DNA of 64,000 nucleotides from Pseudonocardia hierapolitana (GCF_007994075.1 NZ_VIWU01000001.1:5208001-5272000); one strand, 5' to 3'; shown: positions 1-9,211, counted from the stretch's first letter. Notes: generated from the sequence alone by a model not told the origin. Numbers and translations are program-made.

Positions 1-1922
1 AGCACCAGGTCTCCACGGCCCAGTTCGGCAAGGCGCGGGCGCGGCTCGAGCAGGTCAGCGATCAGATCGACGTGGCGGAGTCGATCCTCGCGGAGACCGC
101 CATGGGGGTGTCGGCGCCGCTGCTGGCCGAGTTGGGGCTCCTCAGGGCGCTGGAGAAGGAGCTGGCGGGGGGCGAGCCACCGGTCGCGGTGGATGCGAGC
201 GGCGTGGCCGGGGACGGCCGGTTCTCCCACGATGTGGAGTCGGCGGTGTATTTCAGCTGCCTGGAGGCCGTGAACAACGCGCGCAAGCACGCGCAGGGGG
301 CCACGATCGGTGTGCGCCTGTACACCGAGGACGGCCACCTGCGCTTCGTCGTGCAGGACGACGGTCCGGGTTGGGACCAGAGCCGCGCGACCGGGTCGCC
401 GGGGCGGGGCCTGCGCAACGTCACCACCCGGATCTCCACCGTCGGCGGACGGATCGACGTCCGGTCCGCTCCCGGGCAAGGCACGACGGTGGACGGCTCG
501 GTGCCCCTTCCGCAGCCGTCCGCGACGTCGACCGGTGGCCCGTCCCCCGTCGCGGCGGCCGCCGGGAACCGTCCGGCTGCTCCGGACGTCGCCGCCGAGG
601 CGACCCATCCCCTCATCGACCAGGTACGCGACGCCGTCCGGGAGGCACGAGACCGCTACCGCAGCACCCCACGCGCCGATGCCGTGGGCGTGCTCGCAGA
701 GCGACTCGACGCGCCGCTGCGGATCGGGGTGTCGGGCGACGGCGCGGCGTCGGTGGCGCTACGGCAGGCCCTCGCGGCACTCGGCCCGGACGGGACACCG
801 GGCGATGCTGCGCTGATCGATGTCGCGGTACCGGCGGGACGCCCGGCGCCGCATGCCGATGCTTTCGTGGTGCTGCTGCGCCGTGACGCCGGCGGCAACG
901 TGCTCCTGCCCGATCAGCCCTTCGGCACGGCGTGGCATCGCTCTGCTCACGCGATCGGGGCGCTCCTGGTCGACGGGCCGGTGGACGAGGCCGCGCAGCG
1001 GGTGGCGGTCGCGTGCGCGGCGGGGCCCGAGGTGCGGCAGCTGTGCCATGTCGTCGTGCCCGTGGCACCTGCGTTCGCGCGGGCGGGTGAACGGTTGTCC
1101 GACGAGCAGTTCCGCATCCTGCAGGTCCGGGCGGAGGGCGGGTCCGCGGACGGCGGCTTCGACGACGACATCGCGGAACCGTTGGGCGAGGCGGCGACCG
1201 TTCCCGTGGCGGCTGTCGGCTCGGGCCCGATCCGGGCCGACGGCCGTCGCGCCGTCCCGGCCGGTCGCGGCGCGGGTGCTCCGGCGTTCGTCGTGCCCGC
1301 AGCTGATGTCCCCGAGCGGGAGCGGCCGGTCCCGTTCGAGCGTGCGGCCGTGCGGTTCGCCGTCACGGAGATCCGGTCCGGGCGAGCCCCGACCCGGGAG
1401 GCGCTCGCTGCCGCGCTCGAGCAGGGCAGCGGGCTGCCCAGGCTGCGCGAGCTCATGGCGGAGCGGCTGACCCGGCGCGCGGATGCGGTCAAGTCACGCG
1501 GGGTGTTGCTCGCCCTGGAGGACCTGGTGCGGCACGAGCCGCCACCCGTGGGTGGCGACGGGCTGCGCTATCGGCTGGACCGGATCCGTTCCAGGGCGTT
1601 CGAGCTGACCGAGCTGGACGTGGTGGACGCGGTGCGGGCGGGAGAGCTGGACCTCCCGGACAGCGAGCGCCGAGCAGTCGAGCGGCTGCTCGGCGCGGCG
1701 GGAGCGGACCCTCGGACGCGGCTCGGACTCGCGCCGGATGCGGCGCAGCAGGAGGTCGCGCATGCGGCGGCCGAGCAGCTGGCCAGCTGGCAGCGTCGCG
1801 CGGCCAACCCGCTCACCGGGGTCGAGCTGCGGAAGGCGGCCGCCGTGCTCGTCCAGACCTGCGAGCGGCTGATCGTCGGCAGCGACCATTTCCGGACAGG
1901 TCCTGTCCGGAAGGGTCCGTAG
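1..1922 (+). CDS. Histidine kinase-type ATPase fused to a degenerate dynamin-like GTPase module (5' partial)
   Basis: The reading frame is open to the left edge (codons from base 3), so the start lies outside the window. The first third is a HATPase_c domain: N-box EAVNNARKHA, G1 box DDGPGW and G2 box GRGLRNV, as in NarL-type sensor kinases. The rest resembles, in layout, actinobacterial dynamin-like GTPases. A short strand (LRIGVSGDG) sits where the Walker A loop would start, a strand like DADAVVYLLR follows (HADAFVVLLR), and the end is helical with RLGLAPDA and QTCERLIV. The GxxxxGK(S/T) loop is missing (GDGAASVAL instead), so nucleotide binding by this part is doubtful. The phosphoacceptor region and any sensor domain lie upstream and cannot be seen. 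The GTPase relationship is my inference from motif order. The ATPase call is firm. Confidence 0.75.
   Translation, partial: HQVSTAQFGKARARLEQVSDQIDVAESILAETAMGVSAPLLAELGLLRALEKELAGGEPPVAVDASGVAGDGRFSHDVESAVYFSCLEAVNNARKHAQGATIGVRLYTEDGHLRFVVQDDGPGWDQSRATGSPGRGLRNVTTRISTVGGRIDVRSAPGQGTTVDGSVPLPQPSATSTGGPSPVAAAAGNRPAAPDVAAEATHPLIDQVRDAVREARDRYRSTPRADAVGVLAERLDAPLRIGVSGDGAASVALRQALAALGPDGTPGDAALIDVAVPAGRPAPHADAFVVLLRRDAGGNVLLPDQPFGTAWHRSAHAIGALLVDGPVDEAAQRVAVACAAGPEVRQLCHVVVPVAPAFARAGERLSDEQFRILQVRAEGGSADGGFDDDIAEPLGEAATVPVAAVGSGPIRADGRRAVPAGRGAGAPAFVVPAADVPERERPVPFERAAVRFAVTEIRSGRAPTREALAAALEQGSGLPRLRELMAERLTRRADAVKSRGVLLALEDLVRHEPPPVGGDGLRYRLDRIRSRAFELTELDVVDAVRAGELDLPDSERRAVERLLGAAGADPRTRLGLAPDAAQQEVAHAAAEQLASWQRRAANPLTGVELRKAAAVLVQTCERLIVGSDHFRTGPVRKGP
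1890..1912. promoter_or_regulatory. Perfect 10-bp inverted repeat, likely repressor operator
   Basis: The arms TTCCGGACAG (1890-1899) and CTGTCCGGAA (1903-1912) are perfect inverted complements separated by GTC. The repeat overlaps the last codons of the preceding gene and ends 20 bp before the ATG of the FAD-linked oxidase. The GGACAG-N3-CTGTCC core is typical of TetR-type operators. No TetR gene is adjacent, so the binding protein would be encoded elsewhere. Confidence 0.55.
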
Positions 1923-1932
1923 CGTCGGCTGC

Positions 1933-3231
1933 ATGAAGGGGATCGAGAACGTGAAGGGGCCGGTGTTCCGGCCCGAGGACGGTGGGTTCGACGGGGAGCT
2001 CGCCGGGTACCAGGCCGCCCACCCGCACCGGCCGGACCTCGTCGTCGGGGCGGAGACCGCCGACGACGTGCAGGCCGCGGTGCGGTACGCCGCCGACCAC
2101 GGGCTGCCCGTCGCGGTGGAGACCAGCGGCCACGGGCGTGCGGTGCCGCTCACGGGCGGCGTGCTGATCAGCACGCGGCGGATGGACGGGGTCCACATCG
2201 ACCCGGTGACCCGCGTGGCACGGGTCGAGGCGGGCACGCGCTGGGCGCAGGTGGTCACGGCGGCGGCCGCGCACGGCCTGGTGCCGCCCAGCGGCTCCTC
2301 GCCCGAGGCCGGTGTGGTCGGCTACACGCTCGGCGGCGGCATCGGTGTGCTGGCCCGCGAGCTGGGATGGGCGAGCGACCGGGTCCGCACGATCGACCTC
2401 GTCACCGCCGACGGCCTGCTGCGTCGCGTCACCGCCGATTCGGACCCGGAGCTGTTCCGGGTGCTGCGCGGGGCCGGGCACGGCCTCGGCGTCGTGACGG
2501 CGATGGAGATCGAGCTCGCGCCGGGCGACCGCATCTACGGCGGCGCGTTGTCCGTCGCGGGCGAGCACGTGCGCGCCCTGCTGGGCGCGTACCGGGAGTG
2601 GACGGCCGACCTGCCCGACGGGCTCACCTCGTCGATCGGCGCGCTGCCCTACCCCGACCTGCCGATGGTGCCGGAGCACCTGCGCGGACGGTACGTCGCG
2701 CAGGTGCGGATCGCCTGGACCGGCTCGGCGGCGGAGGGGGAACGGCTCGTCGCACCCCTGCGCGCGGCCGTGCCGACGACGGGATCGCTCGGCGAGCTGC
2801 CGTACACGCAGGCAGCGACGATCTTCAACGAGCCGGACCAGCCGCACCCCTACACCGGCACGAACGCGATGCTGCGCGAGCTCGACCCGGCCGTGCTGGA
2901 CGCGGCGCTGGACATCACCGGGCCCGACGCGCCGGTGATGTGCGTGCTGGGACTGCGACACATGGGTGGTGCACTGGCCCGCCCGCCCGCCGTGCCCGAC
3001 GCCGTTGCGCACCGCGACGCCCCGTACCTCCTGCAGATCCTCTCGCTGGTCGACGGCACCGACGTGCCCGGCCGCCTGCACCGCGAACTGATGGACGCGG
3101 TGGCCCCGTGGACGGCGGGCCGCACGCCGAACTTCCGCTTCGGCGAGCAGGCCGCGAAGGACTGGCCGATCGAGGTGGCAGGCCGCGCGGAGCTGGCGGC
3201 GGAACGGGATCCGAAGGGCCTGTTCCAGTAA
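1933..3231 (+). CDS. FAD-binding (BBE/PCMH-type) oxidoreductase
   Basis: A 432-residue flavin oxidase of the FAD_binding_4 family (berberine-bridge-like, 6-hydroxynicotine oxidase-like). Residues 30-200 form the PCMH FAD domain. TSGHG at about 64-68 supplies a His that may bind FAD covalently, and the flavin-binding loop GYTLGGGIGVLARELG lies near 130-145. The C-terminal motif NFRFGEQ matches the NYxx-type BBE tail. The second flavin-linking Cys seen in bicovalent members is absent; the equivalent region reads PPSGSSPEAG. The ATG at 1933 is chosen because the family's N-terminus is short. The gene lies just after the inverted repeat at 1890-1912 and ends 12 bp from the convergent moeA. The substrate cannot be told from sequence. 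Confidence 0.85.
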   Translation: MKGIENVKGPVFRPEDGGFDGELAGYQAAHPHRPDLVVGAETADDVQAAVRYAADHGLPVAVETSGHGRAVPLTGGVLISTRRMDGVHIDPVTRVARVEAGTRWAQVVTAAAAHGLVPPSGSSPEAGVVGYTLGGGIGVLARELGWASDRVRTIDLVTADGLLRRVTADSDPELFRVLRGAGHGLGVVTAMEIELAPGDRIYGGALSVAGEHVRALLGAYREWTADLPDGLTSSIGALPYPDLPMVPEHLRGRYVAQVRIAWTGSAAEGERLVAPLRAAVPTTGSLGELPYTQAATIFNEPDQPHPYTGTNAMLRELDPAVLDAALDITGPDAPVMCVLGLRHMGGALARPPAVPDAVAHRDAPYLLQILSLVDGTDVPGRLHRELMDAVAPWTAGRTPNFRFGEQAAKDWPIEVAGRAELAAERDPKGLFQ

Positions 3232-3243
3232 GGCAGGAACACG

Positions 3244-4482
3244 TCAGCGGTAGAGGGTGACCTCTACCTCCGTCCCGGCGTCCAGGCCCGTCGCCGGTTC
3301 CGGAACCACCAGGTAGCCGTCCGCCCGGGTTAGGACCGACAGGAGAGCCGATGGGCCGAAGATCGGCTCCGCCTCGCCGTCCCGCAGTGCGACCTGGACG
3401 ACGTCCAGCCGTCCGGCGGCCGAGGGCAGGTCGCGGGCGAGGCGGGCGCGGGTGGACGGCTCGGGAGGCGGGGCGGCGCACCCGGCCAGCCGCCACACCA
3501 GCGGCACCCCGACCAGCCGGAACACCACCAGCGCCGACAGCGGGTTGCCGGGCAGGCCGACGACGGGCACGCCGGAACACTCGGCGAGCAGGGTCGGTTT
3601 GCCCGGCTTGATCGCGAGGCCGTGGCACCAGACGTCGCCGAGCGCGGCCACGGCGCCCGCGGTCTCGTCGCGGGCGCCCACCGATGAGCCCGCGGAGACG
3701 ACCACGAGGTCGGCCCCGGGAAGGACCTCCTGCAGCCGGGCCCGGAGTGCGCCCGGCTCGTCGGAGACGATCCCGGCGATCACCGGTTCGCCCCCCGCGT
3801 CCCGGACGAGGCCGGCCAGGGCGGGGGCGGTCGCGTCGCGTACCTGGCCCGGCAGGAGCGTCGCCGTGTCCGGCGGCACCACCTCGTCGCCGGTGGAGAG
3901 GATCACCACCCGCGGCCGGGCGTGCACCGGCACCGTGGTGACGCCCGCCGCCGCGAGTAGTCCCAGGTCGGGGGCGCGCAGCGGTCGCCCGCCCTTGACG
4001 AGCGCCGCGCCCGCCGCGACGTCCTCGTCGGCGCGGACGATCCCGCTGCCCGGCGCGACCGGCCGGGTGACCTCGATCGTGCCGGGCATCGTCTCGGCCG
4101 TGTTCTCGACCATCACCACGGCGTCGGCACCCTCGGGCAGGACGCCGCCGGTCGGCATCCCGACCGCCCCGCCCGGCCGCACGGCCACCGTCGGCGCCTC
4201 GCCCATCCGCACCGCACCCAGCAGGTCGAGGTAGGAGGGCAGGGACTCGGACGCACCGTAGGTGTCGGCGGCGCGCACCGCGTAACCGTCGACGGTGGAG
4301 CGGGCGAAGCCGGGCAGCGGCCCCGTGGCCGGGACGGCGCCCGCCGGCACCCGGTGCAGGGCGTCGGCGAGCGGCACGCCCCCCACCGCGGTGCGCCGGG
4401 CGGGCCGGAACCCGGCGAGGGCCTCGGCCACCGTGCGCGCAGTGAAGAACTCCCTGCCCGCGGGCCGGGGCCCAACCTTCAC
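3244..4482 (-). CDS. moeA: Molybdopterin molybdenumtransferase MoeA/gephyrin-like
   Basis: A 412-residue protein with the MoeA domain order: an N-terminal linker/domain containing STVDGYAVRAADT, a PEGADAVVMVE segment, then the MoCF-binding domain with VVILSTGDEV, SAGSSVGARDET and GLPGNPLSALVVF, and a small C-terminal beta domain. It inserts molybdenum into adenylated molybdopterin in the cytoplasm. The GTG start at 4482 overlaps the stop of the upstream formate dehydrogenase gene by four bases (GTGA), so the two are probably translationally coupled. That context fits a dedicated cofactor-insertion role for this molybdoenzyme. Confidence 0.93.
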   Translation of the reverse strand: MKVGPRPAGREFFTARTVAEALAGFRPARRTAVGGVPLADALHRVPAGAVPATGPLPGFARSTVDGYAVRAADTYGASESLPSYLDLLGAVRMGEAPTVAVRPGGAVGMPTGGVLPEGADAVVMVENTAETMPGTIEVTRPVAPGSGIVRADEDVAAGAALVKGGRPLRAPDLGLLAAAGVTTVPVHARPRVVILSTGDEVVPPDTATLLPGQVRDATAPALAGLVRDAGGEPVIAGIVSDEPGALRARLQEVLPGADLVVVSAGSSVGARDETAGAVAALGDVWCHGLAIKPGKPTLLAECSGVPVVGLPGNPLSALVVFRLVGVPLVWRLAGCAAPPPEPSTRARLARDLPSAAGRLDVVQVALRDGEAEPIFGPSALLSVLTRADGYLVVPEPATGLDAGTEVEVTLYR

Positions 4483-7394
4483 AGGGCCTCGACCTGGACC
4501 GCGCAGAACTTGAACTCCGGGATCTTGCCGAAGGGGTCGATCTCGTCGATCGTCAGCAGGTTGGCCGCCGCCTCCCGGAAGTGGAACGGGATGAAGACGT
4601 TGCCCAGCTGCTCGCGGTGGCTCACCCGCACCAGGAGCTCGATCGAGCCGCGGCGCGAGCGCACCCGCGCCCGCTCCCCGTGGACGAGGCCGCGGTCGGC
4701 GGCGTCCTTGGGGTGCATGTAGACCTCGGCGACGGGCGAGATCGCGTCGAGCGCGAACGACCGCCGCGTCATCGACCCGGTGTGCCAGTGCTCGAGCAGC
4801 CGCCCGGTGTTGAGCACCATCGGGTACTCGGCGTCGGGCAGCTCCTTGGCCGGCAGCCACTCGGCGGGCACGAGGTGGGCGAGACCGTCCTCGGTGTTGA
4901 ACCGCTCGTCGAACATGACGACCGTGCCGTCGGTGTGCTCCGGGTCGGCGTTCGGGTAGAGCTTGCCGGAGGCGCCCAGGTTGTCCCACCGCAGGTTCGC
5001 GTACGACGGCATGAGCTCGACCATCTCGTCGAACACGTCGCTCGGGCTCTCGTACTGCCAGTCGAGCCCGACGCGCCGCGCGATGTCCTGCACGATCTCC
5101 CAGTCCGGACGGGCCTGGCCCGGCGCGTCGAGGACCTTGCGCCCGAGCTGCACCCGCCGGTCGGTGTTGGTGTAGGTGCCGTCCTTCTCCAGGTAGGAGG
5201 TGGCGGGCAGGATCACGTCGGCGAACTCGGCGGTCTCGGTGAGGAAGATGTCCTGCACCACGAGGAAGTCGAGCGCGGTGAGCGCCTTGCGCACCTTGTT
5301 GATGTTCGGGTCGGACAGGAACGGGTTCTCGCCCAGCATGTACATGCCGCGCACACCGCCGGGCTCCAGCGCCGACTTGACGATCTCGGTGACCGTCAGC
5401 CCCCGATTCGGGTCCAGCTGCGTGCCCCACGCCTGCTCGAACCGCAGGCGCGTCGCCTCGCGGTCGACGCCCTGGTAGTCCGGGTAGAACATCGGGATCA
5501 GCCCCGCGTCGGACGCGCCCTGCACGTTGTTCTGCCCGCGCAGCGGGTGCAGGCCCGTTCCGGGCCGCCCGACATTGCCGGTGATCGAGCACAGCGCGAT
5601 GAGGCAGCGCGCGTTGTCGGTGCCGGTGGTGTGCTGGGAGATCCCCATCCCCCAGTAGACGACGCCCGCGCGGGCCTCTCCCCACAGCCGCGCGACCTCG
5701 CGGATCGTGTCGGCGTCGACCCCGGTGATCTGTGCGGCCCGCTCCGGCGGGTACTCCGCCACCGTCCGGGCGAGCGCGTCGTAGTTCGACGTCCGGTTGG
5801 CGATGAAGTCGCGGTCGATGTTCCCGTTCCGGATCACCTCGTGCATCAGCGCGTTGTAGAACGCGACGTCGGTGCCGGGCTTGAGCTGCACGAACACGTC
5901 GGCGTGCTCGGCGACGGTGGACGCGCGCGGGTCGACGTAGATGATCTTCGTGCCGCGGCGGCGGGCCTGTTTGAAGAACGAAGACGCGACGGGGTGGTTG
6001 GCGGTCGGGTTGGAGCCGGTGATGATCACGACGTCGGCGTTGATCACGTCGCCGTACGTGGTGGAGACCGCGCCGGAACCGACCCCTTCGAACAGCGCCG
6101 CCACGCTCGATGCGTGGCACAGCCGCGTGCAGTGGTCGACGTTGTTGGTGCCGAACCCGGTGCGGATGAGCTTCTGGAAGAGGTAGGCCTCCTCGTTGGA
6201 GCACTTCGCCGACCCGAAGCCTGCGATCGCGCCCGGTCCGCCCTCGGCGTGGATCTCCTTCAGGCGCCGGGCGACGAGGTCGAGCGCCTCCTCCCAGGTG
6301 GCCTCGCGGAAGTGCGGCAGCACCTCGTCGTAGTCGACGAGCCCGCCGGGCTTGCGGCCCCGGTCCTTGCCCGGCCGGCCGTCCGGCCTCATGCCTCCGC
6401 CGCTGCGATCGCCGCCCGCCCCTGCGCGGCCCCGGTCGTTGTAGCCGTTCCCGTCACCGCGGACGTCAGCCGACAGCGCGCCCTTCGGGTACGAGGAGTC
6501 CTTGCGGATCAGCGGCACCGTGAGCCGCTGGGGCGAGGCGGCGTAGTCCCAGCCGTAGCGGCCCTTCACGCACAGCCTGCTCTGCGAACCCGGCTGGTCG
6601 CGGCCCTCGGCGAAGACGATGGCTCCGCGCTCGCGGTCGACGTTGTAGGTGAGCGCGCACCCCACACCGCAGTACGGGCACACCGACTCGACCTGGTCCA
6701 GCTCCTCGCGCGGCCGGATCGGGATGCCGCCGATCGGCTTGTTGGTCAGGGCGCCGGTGGGGCAGGCCTGCACGCACTCCCCGCACGTGACGCACGAGCT
6801 CTTGCCCATCGGGTCGTTCAGGTCGAACGCGATCCGCGTGGAGTAGCCCTTGCCGGAGCGGCCGATCACGTCGTTGCCCTGCACGTCGTCGCACGCCCGC
6901 ACGCAGCGGTCGCACAGGATGCAGGCGTCGTGGTCCACCGCGATCACCGGGTTCGACAGGTCGGTGCCGCGCCCCGACCCGCGGGGCAGCGTGTCCTGCC
7001 CGACGCCGTAGCCCTCGGCGAGGTCGAACAGGAGGTTGTCCCGCGTGGTCGTGTGCTTGCGGTCCTCCTCCGGTGCGGGCTGGTCCGACATCAACATCTC
7101 GGTCAGCACCGCGCGCGAGCGCTCGACGTCGGGTGTGGCGGTCTGCACCTGCATCCCGTCCTCGCACGGCCGCACGCACGCCGCGGCGAACGCGCGCCCG
7201 CCCGTGTCGACCACGCACATCCGGCACACGCCGACCGGGTCGTACCGCTCGTTGTGGCACAGCACCGGGATGTCGACCCCGACCTGCTTCGCCGCGTCGT
7301 AGATCGTGGTGCCGTCCGCGACGGTGGTTTCCGTGCCGTCGATCGTGACGGTGATGGTGCGGACCGCGGTTGACGGTTCCTGGACGGCGGTCAT
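4479..7394 (-). CDS. fdhF: Formate dehydrogenase, molybdopterin alpha subunit with N-terminal ferredoxin domain
   Basis: A 971-residue molybdenum oxidoreductase oxidising formate to CO2. Domains in order: [2Fe-2S] ferredoxin (Cys46, 57, 60, 73), a His/Cys region, a 4Fe-4S pair (CILCDRCVRAC near 158-168 and CVTCGECVQACP near 201-212), the Mo-domain cluster (CPYCGVGC near 239-246 plus Cys275), and the catalytic region HCTRLCHASS, in which Cys426-His427 would ligate Mo and act in catalysis. It uses Cys rather than selenocysteine. A Gly/Arg-rich insert lies at about residues 311-345. The ATG at 7394 has a GGGGAG site 5 bp upstream and is preferred to the ATG at 7406. No beta/gamma (NADH-binding) subunits are adjacent, only moeA. 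Confidence 0.92.
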   Translation of the reverse strand: MTAVQEPSTAVRTITVTIDGTETTVADGTTIYDAAKQVGVDIPVLCHNERYDPVGVCRMCVVDTGGRAFAAACVRPCEDGMQVQTATPDVERSRAVLTEMLMSDQPAPEEDRKHTTTRDNLLFDLAEGYGVGQDTLPRGSGRGTDLSNPVIAVDHDACILCDRCVRACDDVQGNDVIGRSGKGYSTRIAFDLNDPMGKSSCVTCGECVQACPTGALTNKPIGGIPIRPREELDQVESVCPYCGVGCALTYNVDRERGAIVFAEGRDQPGSQSRLCVKGRYGWDYAASPQRLTVPLIRKDSSYPKGALSADVRGDGNGYNDRGRAGAGGDRSGGGMRPDGRPGKDRGRKPGGLVDYDEVLPHFREATWEEALDLVARRLKEIHAEGGPGAIAGFGSAKCSNEEAYLFQKLIRTGFGTNNVDHCTRLCHASSVAALFEGVGSGAVSTTYGDVINADVVIITGSNPTANHPVASSFFKQARRRGTKIIYVDPRASTVAEHADVFVQLKPGTDVAFYNALMHEVIRNGNIDRDFIANRTSNYDALARTVAEYPPERAAQITGVDADTIREVARLWGEARAGVVYWGMGISQHTTGTDNARCLIALCSITGNVGRPGTGLHPLRGQNNVQGASDAGLIPMFYPDYQGVDREATRLRFEQAWGTQLDPNRGLTVTEIVKSALEPGGVRGMYMLGENPFLSDPNINKVRKALTALDFLVVQDIFLTETAEFADVILPATSYLEKDGTYTNTDRRVQLGRKVLDAPGQARPDWEIVQDIARRVGLDWQYESPSDVFDEMVELMPSYANLRWDNLGASGKLYPNADPEHTDGTVVMFDERFNTEDGLAHLVPAEWLPAKELPDAEYPMVLNTGRLLEHWHTGSMTRRSFALDAISPVAEVYMHPKDAADRGLVHGERARVRSRRGSIELLVRVSHREQLGNVFIPFHFREAAANLLTIDEIDPFGKIPEFKFCAVQVEAL

Positions 7395-7462
7395 CAAGCT
7401 CCCCATTCAGCAGCGAACGCGGTGAAACCCGAGCCTAGTTGACCGCGCCGCGTCTGGGAGCC

Positions 7463-9211
7463 TCAGCAGCGCATCGAGGCGAGCACCTCGCGCGCGATGG
7501 TGCGGGACGCGTTCCAGCCCGTCCAGCTCTCCTCCGGTACGGCCGTGCGGGCGGCGATGCGCGGGAGGACCTCGCAGCGCTGCTCCTCGGGGAGCCGGGA
7601 AAGGGCCGGCACGGCGTCGGCCGAGAGCGTGCCCAGGTACCAGGTGTCGAGCTGCCCGGTCGTCGCGTACCGGTCGACGTTGTAGTCCGCCACGAACCCG
7701 TCGGGGTTGATGGCCGCGAGCGCGAGCAGCGCCACGACCCCGGCGGCCGCCATCTCGCGCACCACCGGCCGGGCCCGCAGCCGCAGCACCGCCACGAGCA
7801 CGAGCACGAAGCAGACGCCGAGCCACAGCTCGCAGGTCAGCACCACGAGCCGGAGCGTCGTGAAGCCGTAGGCCTCCTGGTAGAGCCACATCCGGCGCAG
7901 CGCCGACGCGACGATCACCAGCGTGAGCCCGGCCAGCGCGGCGAGCAGGCTGCGCTTCCAGACGCGGTCCGCCCCGGTGGGGGCGGGCGCGTACCGGGAG
8001 GCGAGCAGCACGACGCCCAGCGCGAGCACGGTGACCGCGAGCAGCTGCCAGAACCCGCCGCGGGCGTACTCGGCGTAGGTGAGGCCGGTGGTGCGCTGCA
8101 CGTAGTCGTCCGAGCCGAAGAGCGCGGCGAACTGCACGCCGACGAACAGCCCGAAGAGCGCCACCAGCAGCCCGACCGGCAGGGCCCACTCCACGCGGCG
8201 CAGCCGCGCCGGGCCGCTCGCGCGGGGGCCGGGCGGCGGGGGCGGTGCCATCAGCAGGAACCCGGCGCCCAGCACCGCTCCCGCGCCGAGCGTGAACAGC
8301 ACGGCCCGCGCCACGCCGGAGTCGTCGACGGTGGGAACCAGGTCGTCCAGGAGCCGGGCGAACGCCGGATCGGCCGAGGCGAGCAGCGGCGCGAAGACGG
8401 CCACGAGGCACAGCCCGGCGGCGCCCGCCACCACGGTGCGCGCGCCGTGCCCGCCCGCGCCCTGCCGCGCGGCCCACAGCGCCTTCCCGGCCCACGGGAG
8501 CGCCCGCATCGCGGCCAGCGGAACGGCCATCGCGCTGAAGACGAGGCTGCGGAAGTTCCGCCCCGCCACCGCGATCGACGCCGCGCACGGGGCCGCGAGC
8601 AGGCAGAGCGCGATCAGCCAGTCCGCGTCGCGGACAGCGGCGACCCCGACCAGCCCGACGGCGGCGAGCCCCCAGGCCCCGTCGACCGCGTACGCGCGCA
8701 GCGCGTGCGGGGTGGGGTCGAGACGATGCGCCTGCCGCACCACGGCCACCACGAGGACCGCGGTCACGGCCGCGGCGACGAACCACCCGATCCCCGGCCG
8801 CTCGAGCGGCAGCACGACCGCTGTGGTGAGCCCGGCCGCGGCGGCCGCCCCGAGCAGCAGCCGGGTGGGCGGCGTGGCCGGCCCCCGCCAGTGGGGGAAG
8901 AACAGGGGCTCGCCGACGGCCGGCGGCGCGCCCGCGCCGACGGGTGCCATCGGCGGCGTCGCGGTGGCGACGGGCGCCCCCTGCGGTGCCCAGGGCTGCG
9001 CTGTCCAGGGCTGCTGTGTCCAGGGCTGCTGTGCCCACGGCTTGGGGGCCTGCTGCTGCTGCAACTCCGGCTGCTGCGAGTTGGGCTGCTGCGAGTTGGG
9101 CTGCTGCGAGTCGGGCTGCGCGAGCTCCGGCTGCGGCGCGTCCGAGGGTGAGGGCTCCGCCTGCGGCGCGGGTTCCGGCGGCGTCCCGGGGCCGCCCGGT
9201 GTCCCGGTCAC
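7463..9211 (-). CDS. DUF4173 polytopic membrane protein with Gln/Pro-rich N-terminus
   Basis: A 582-residue membrane protein. The first ~115 residues are low-complexity, Pro/Gln-rich and repetitive (SQQPN units, then QPWxxQPW units) and probably cytoplasmic. A dozen or so hydrophobic segments follow, and the C-terminus carries the DUF4173-type signature DRYATTGQLDTWYL followed by LSADAVPAL. The GTG start at 9211 overlaps the stop of the sensor kinase gene by four bases (GTGA), so it is the third gene of an OmpR-type regulator/kinase operon. The function of DUF4173 is not established. Its place in the operon suggests that it is an output of, or accessory to, the two-component system. Confidence 0.85.
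   Translation of the reverse strand: MTGTPGGPGTPPEPAPQAEPSPSDAPQPELAQPDSQQPNSQQPNSQQPELQQQQAPKPWAQQPWTQQPWTAQPWAPQGAPVATATPPMAPVGAGAPPAVGEPLFFPHWRGPATPPTRLLLGAAAAAGLTTAVVLPLERPGIGWFVAAAVTAVLVVAVVRQAHRLDPTPHALRAYAVDGAWGLAAVGLVGVAAVRDADWLIALCLLAAPCAASIAVAGRNFRSLVFSAMAVPLAAMRALPWAGKALWAARQGAGGHGARTVVAGAAGLCLVAVFAPLLASADPAFARLLDDLVPTVDDSGVARAVLFTLGAGAVLGAGFLLMAPPPPPGPRASGPARLRRVEWALPVGLLVALFGLFVGVQFAALFGSDDYVQRTTGLTYAEYARGGFWQLLAVTVLALGVVLLASRYAPAPTGADRVWKRSLLAALAGLTLVIVASALRRMWLYQEAYGFTTLRLVVLTCELWLGVCFVLVLVAVLRLRARPVVREMAAAGVVALLALAAINPDGFVADYNVDRYATTGQLDTWYLGTLSADAVPALSRLPEEQRCEVLPRIAARTAVPEESWTGWNASRTIAREVLASMRC
9056..9115. repeat. 15-bp tandem repeats inside the DUF4173 gene
   Basis: Four head-to-tail 15-bp units lie at 9056-9070, 9071-9085, 9086-9100 and 9101-9115. 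The middle two are identical (CTGCTGCGAGTTGGG) and the outer two are diverged. They encode the SQQPN-type repeats of the N-terminal low-complexity tail on the minus strand. Such in-frame repeats can expand or contract without breaking the frame. Confidence 0.8.

Noticed and set aside
4581..7373. 930-residue open frame on the plus strand
   Set aside because: It is antisense to the formate dehydrogenase gene, whose Fe-S and active-site motifs are unambiguous. Its His/Arg/Val-rich translation is typical of a high-G+C shadow frame.
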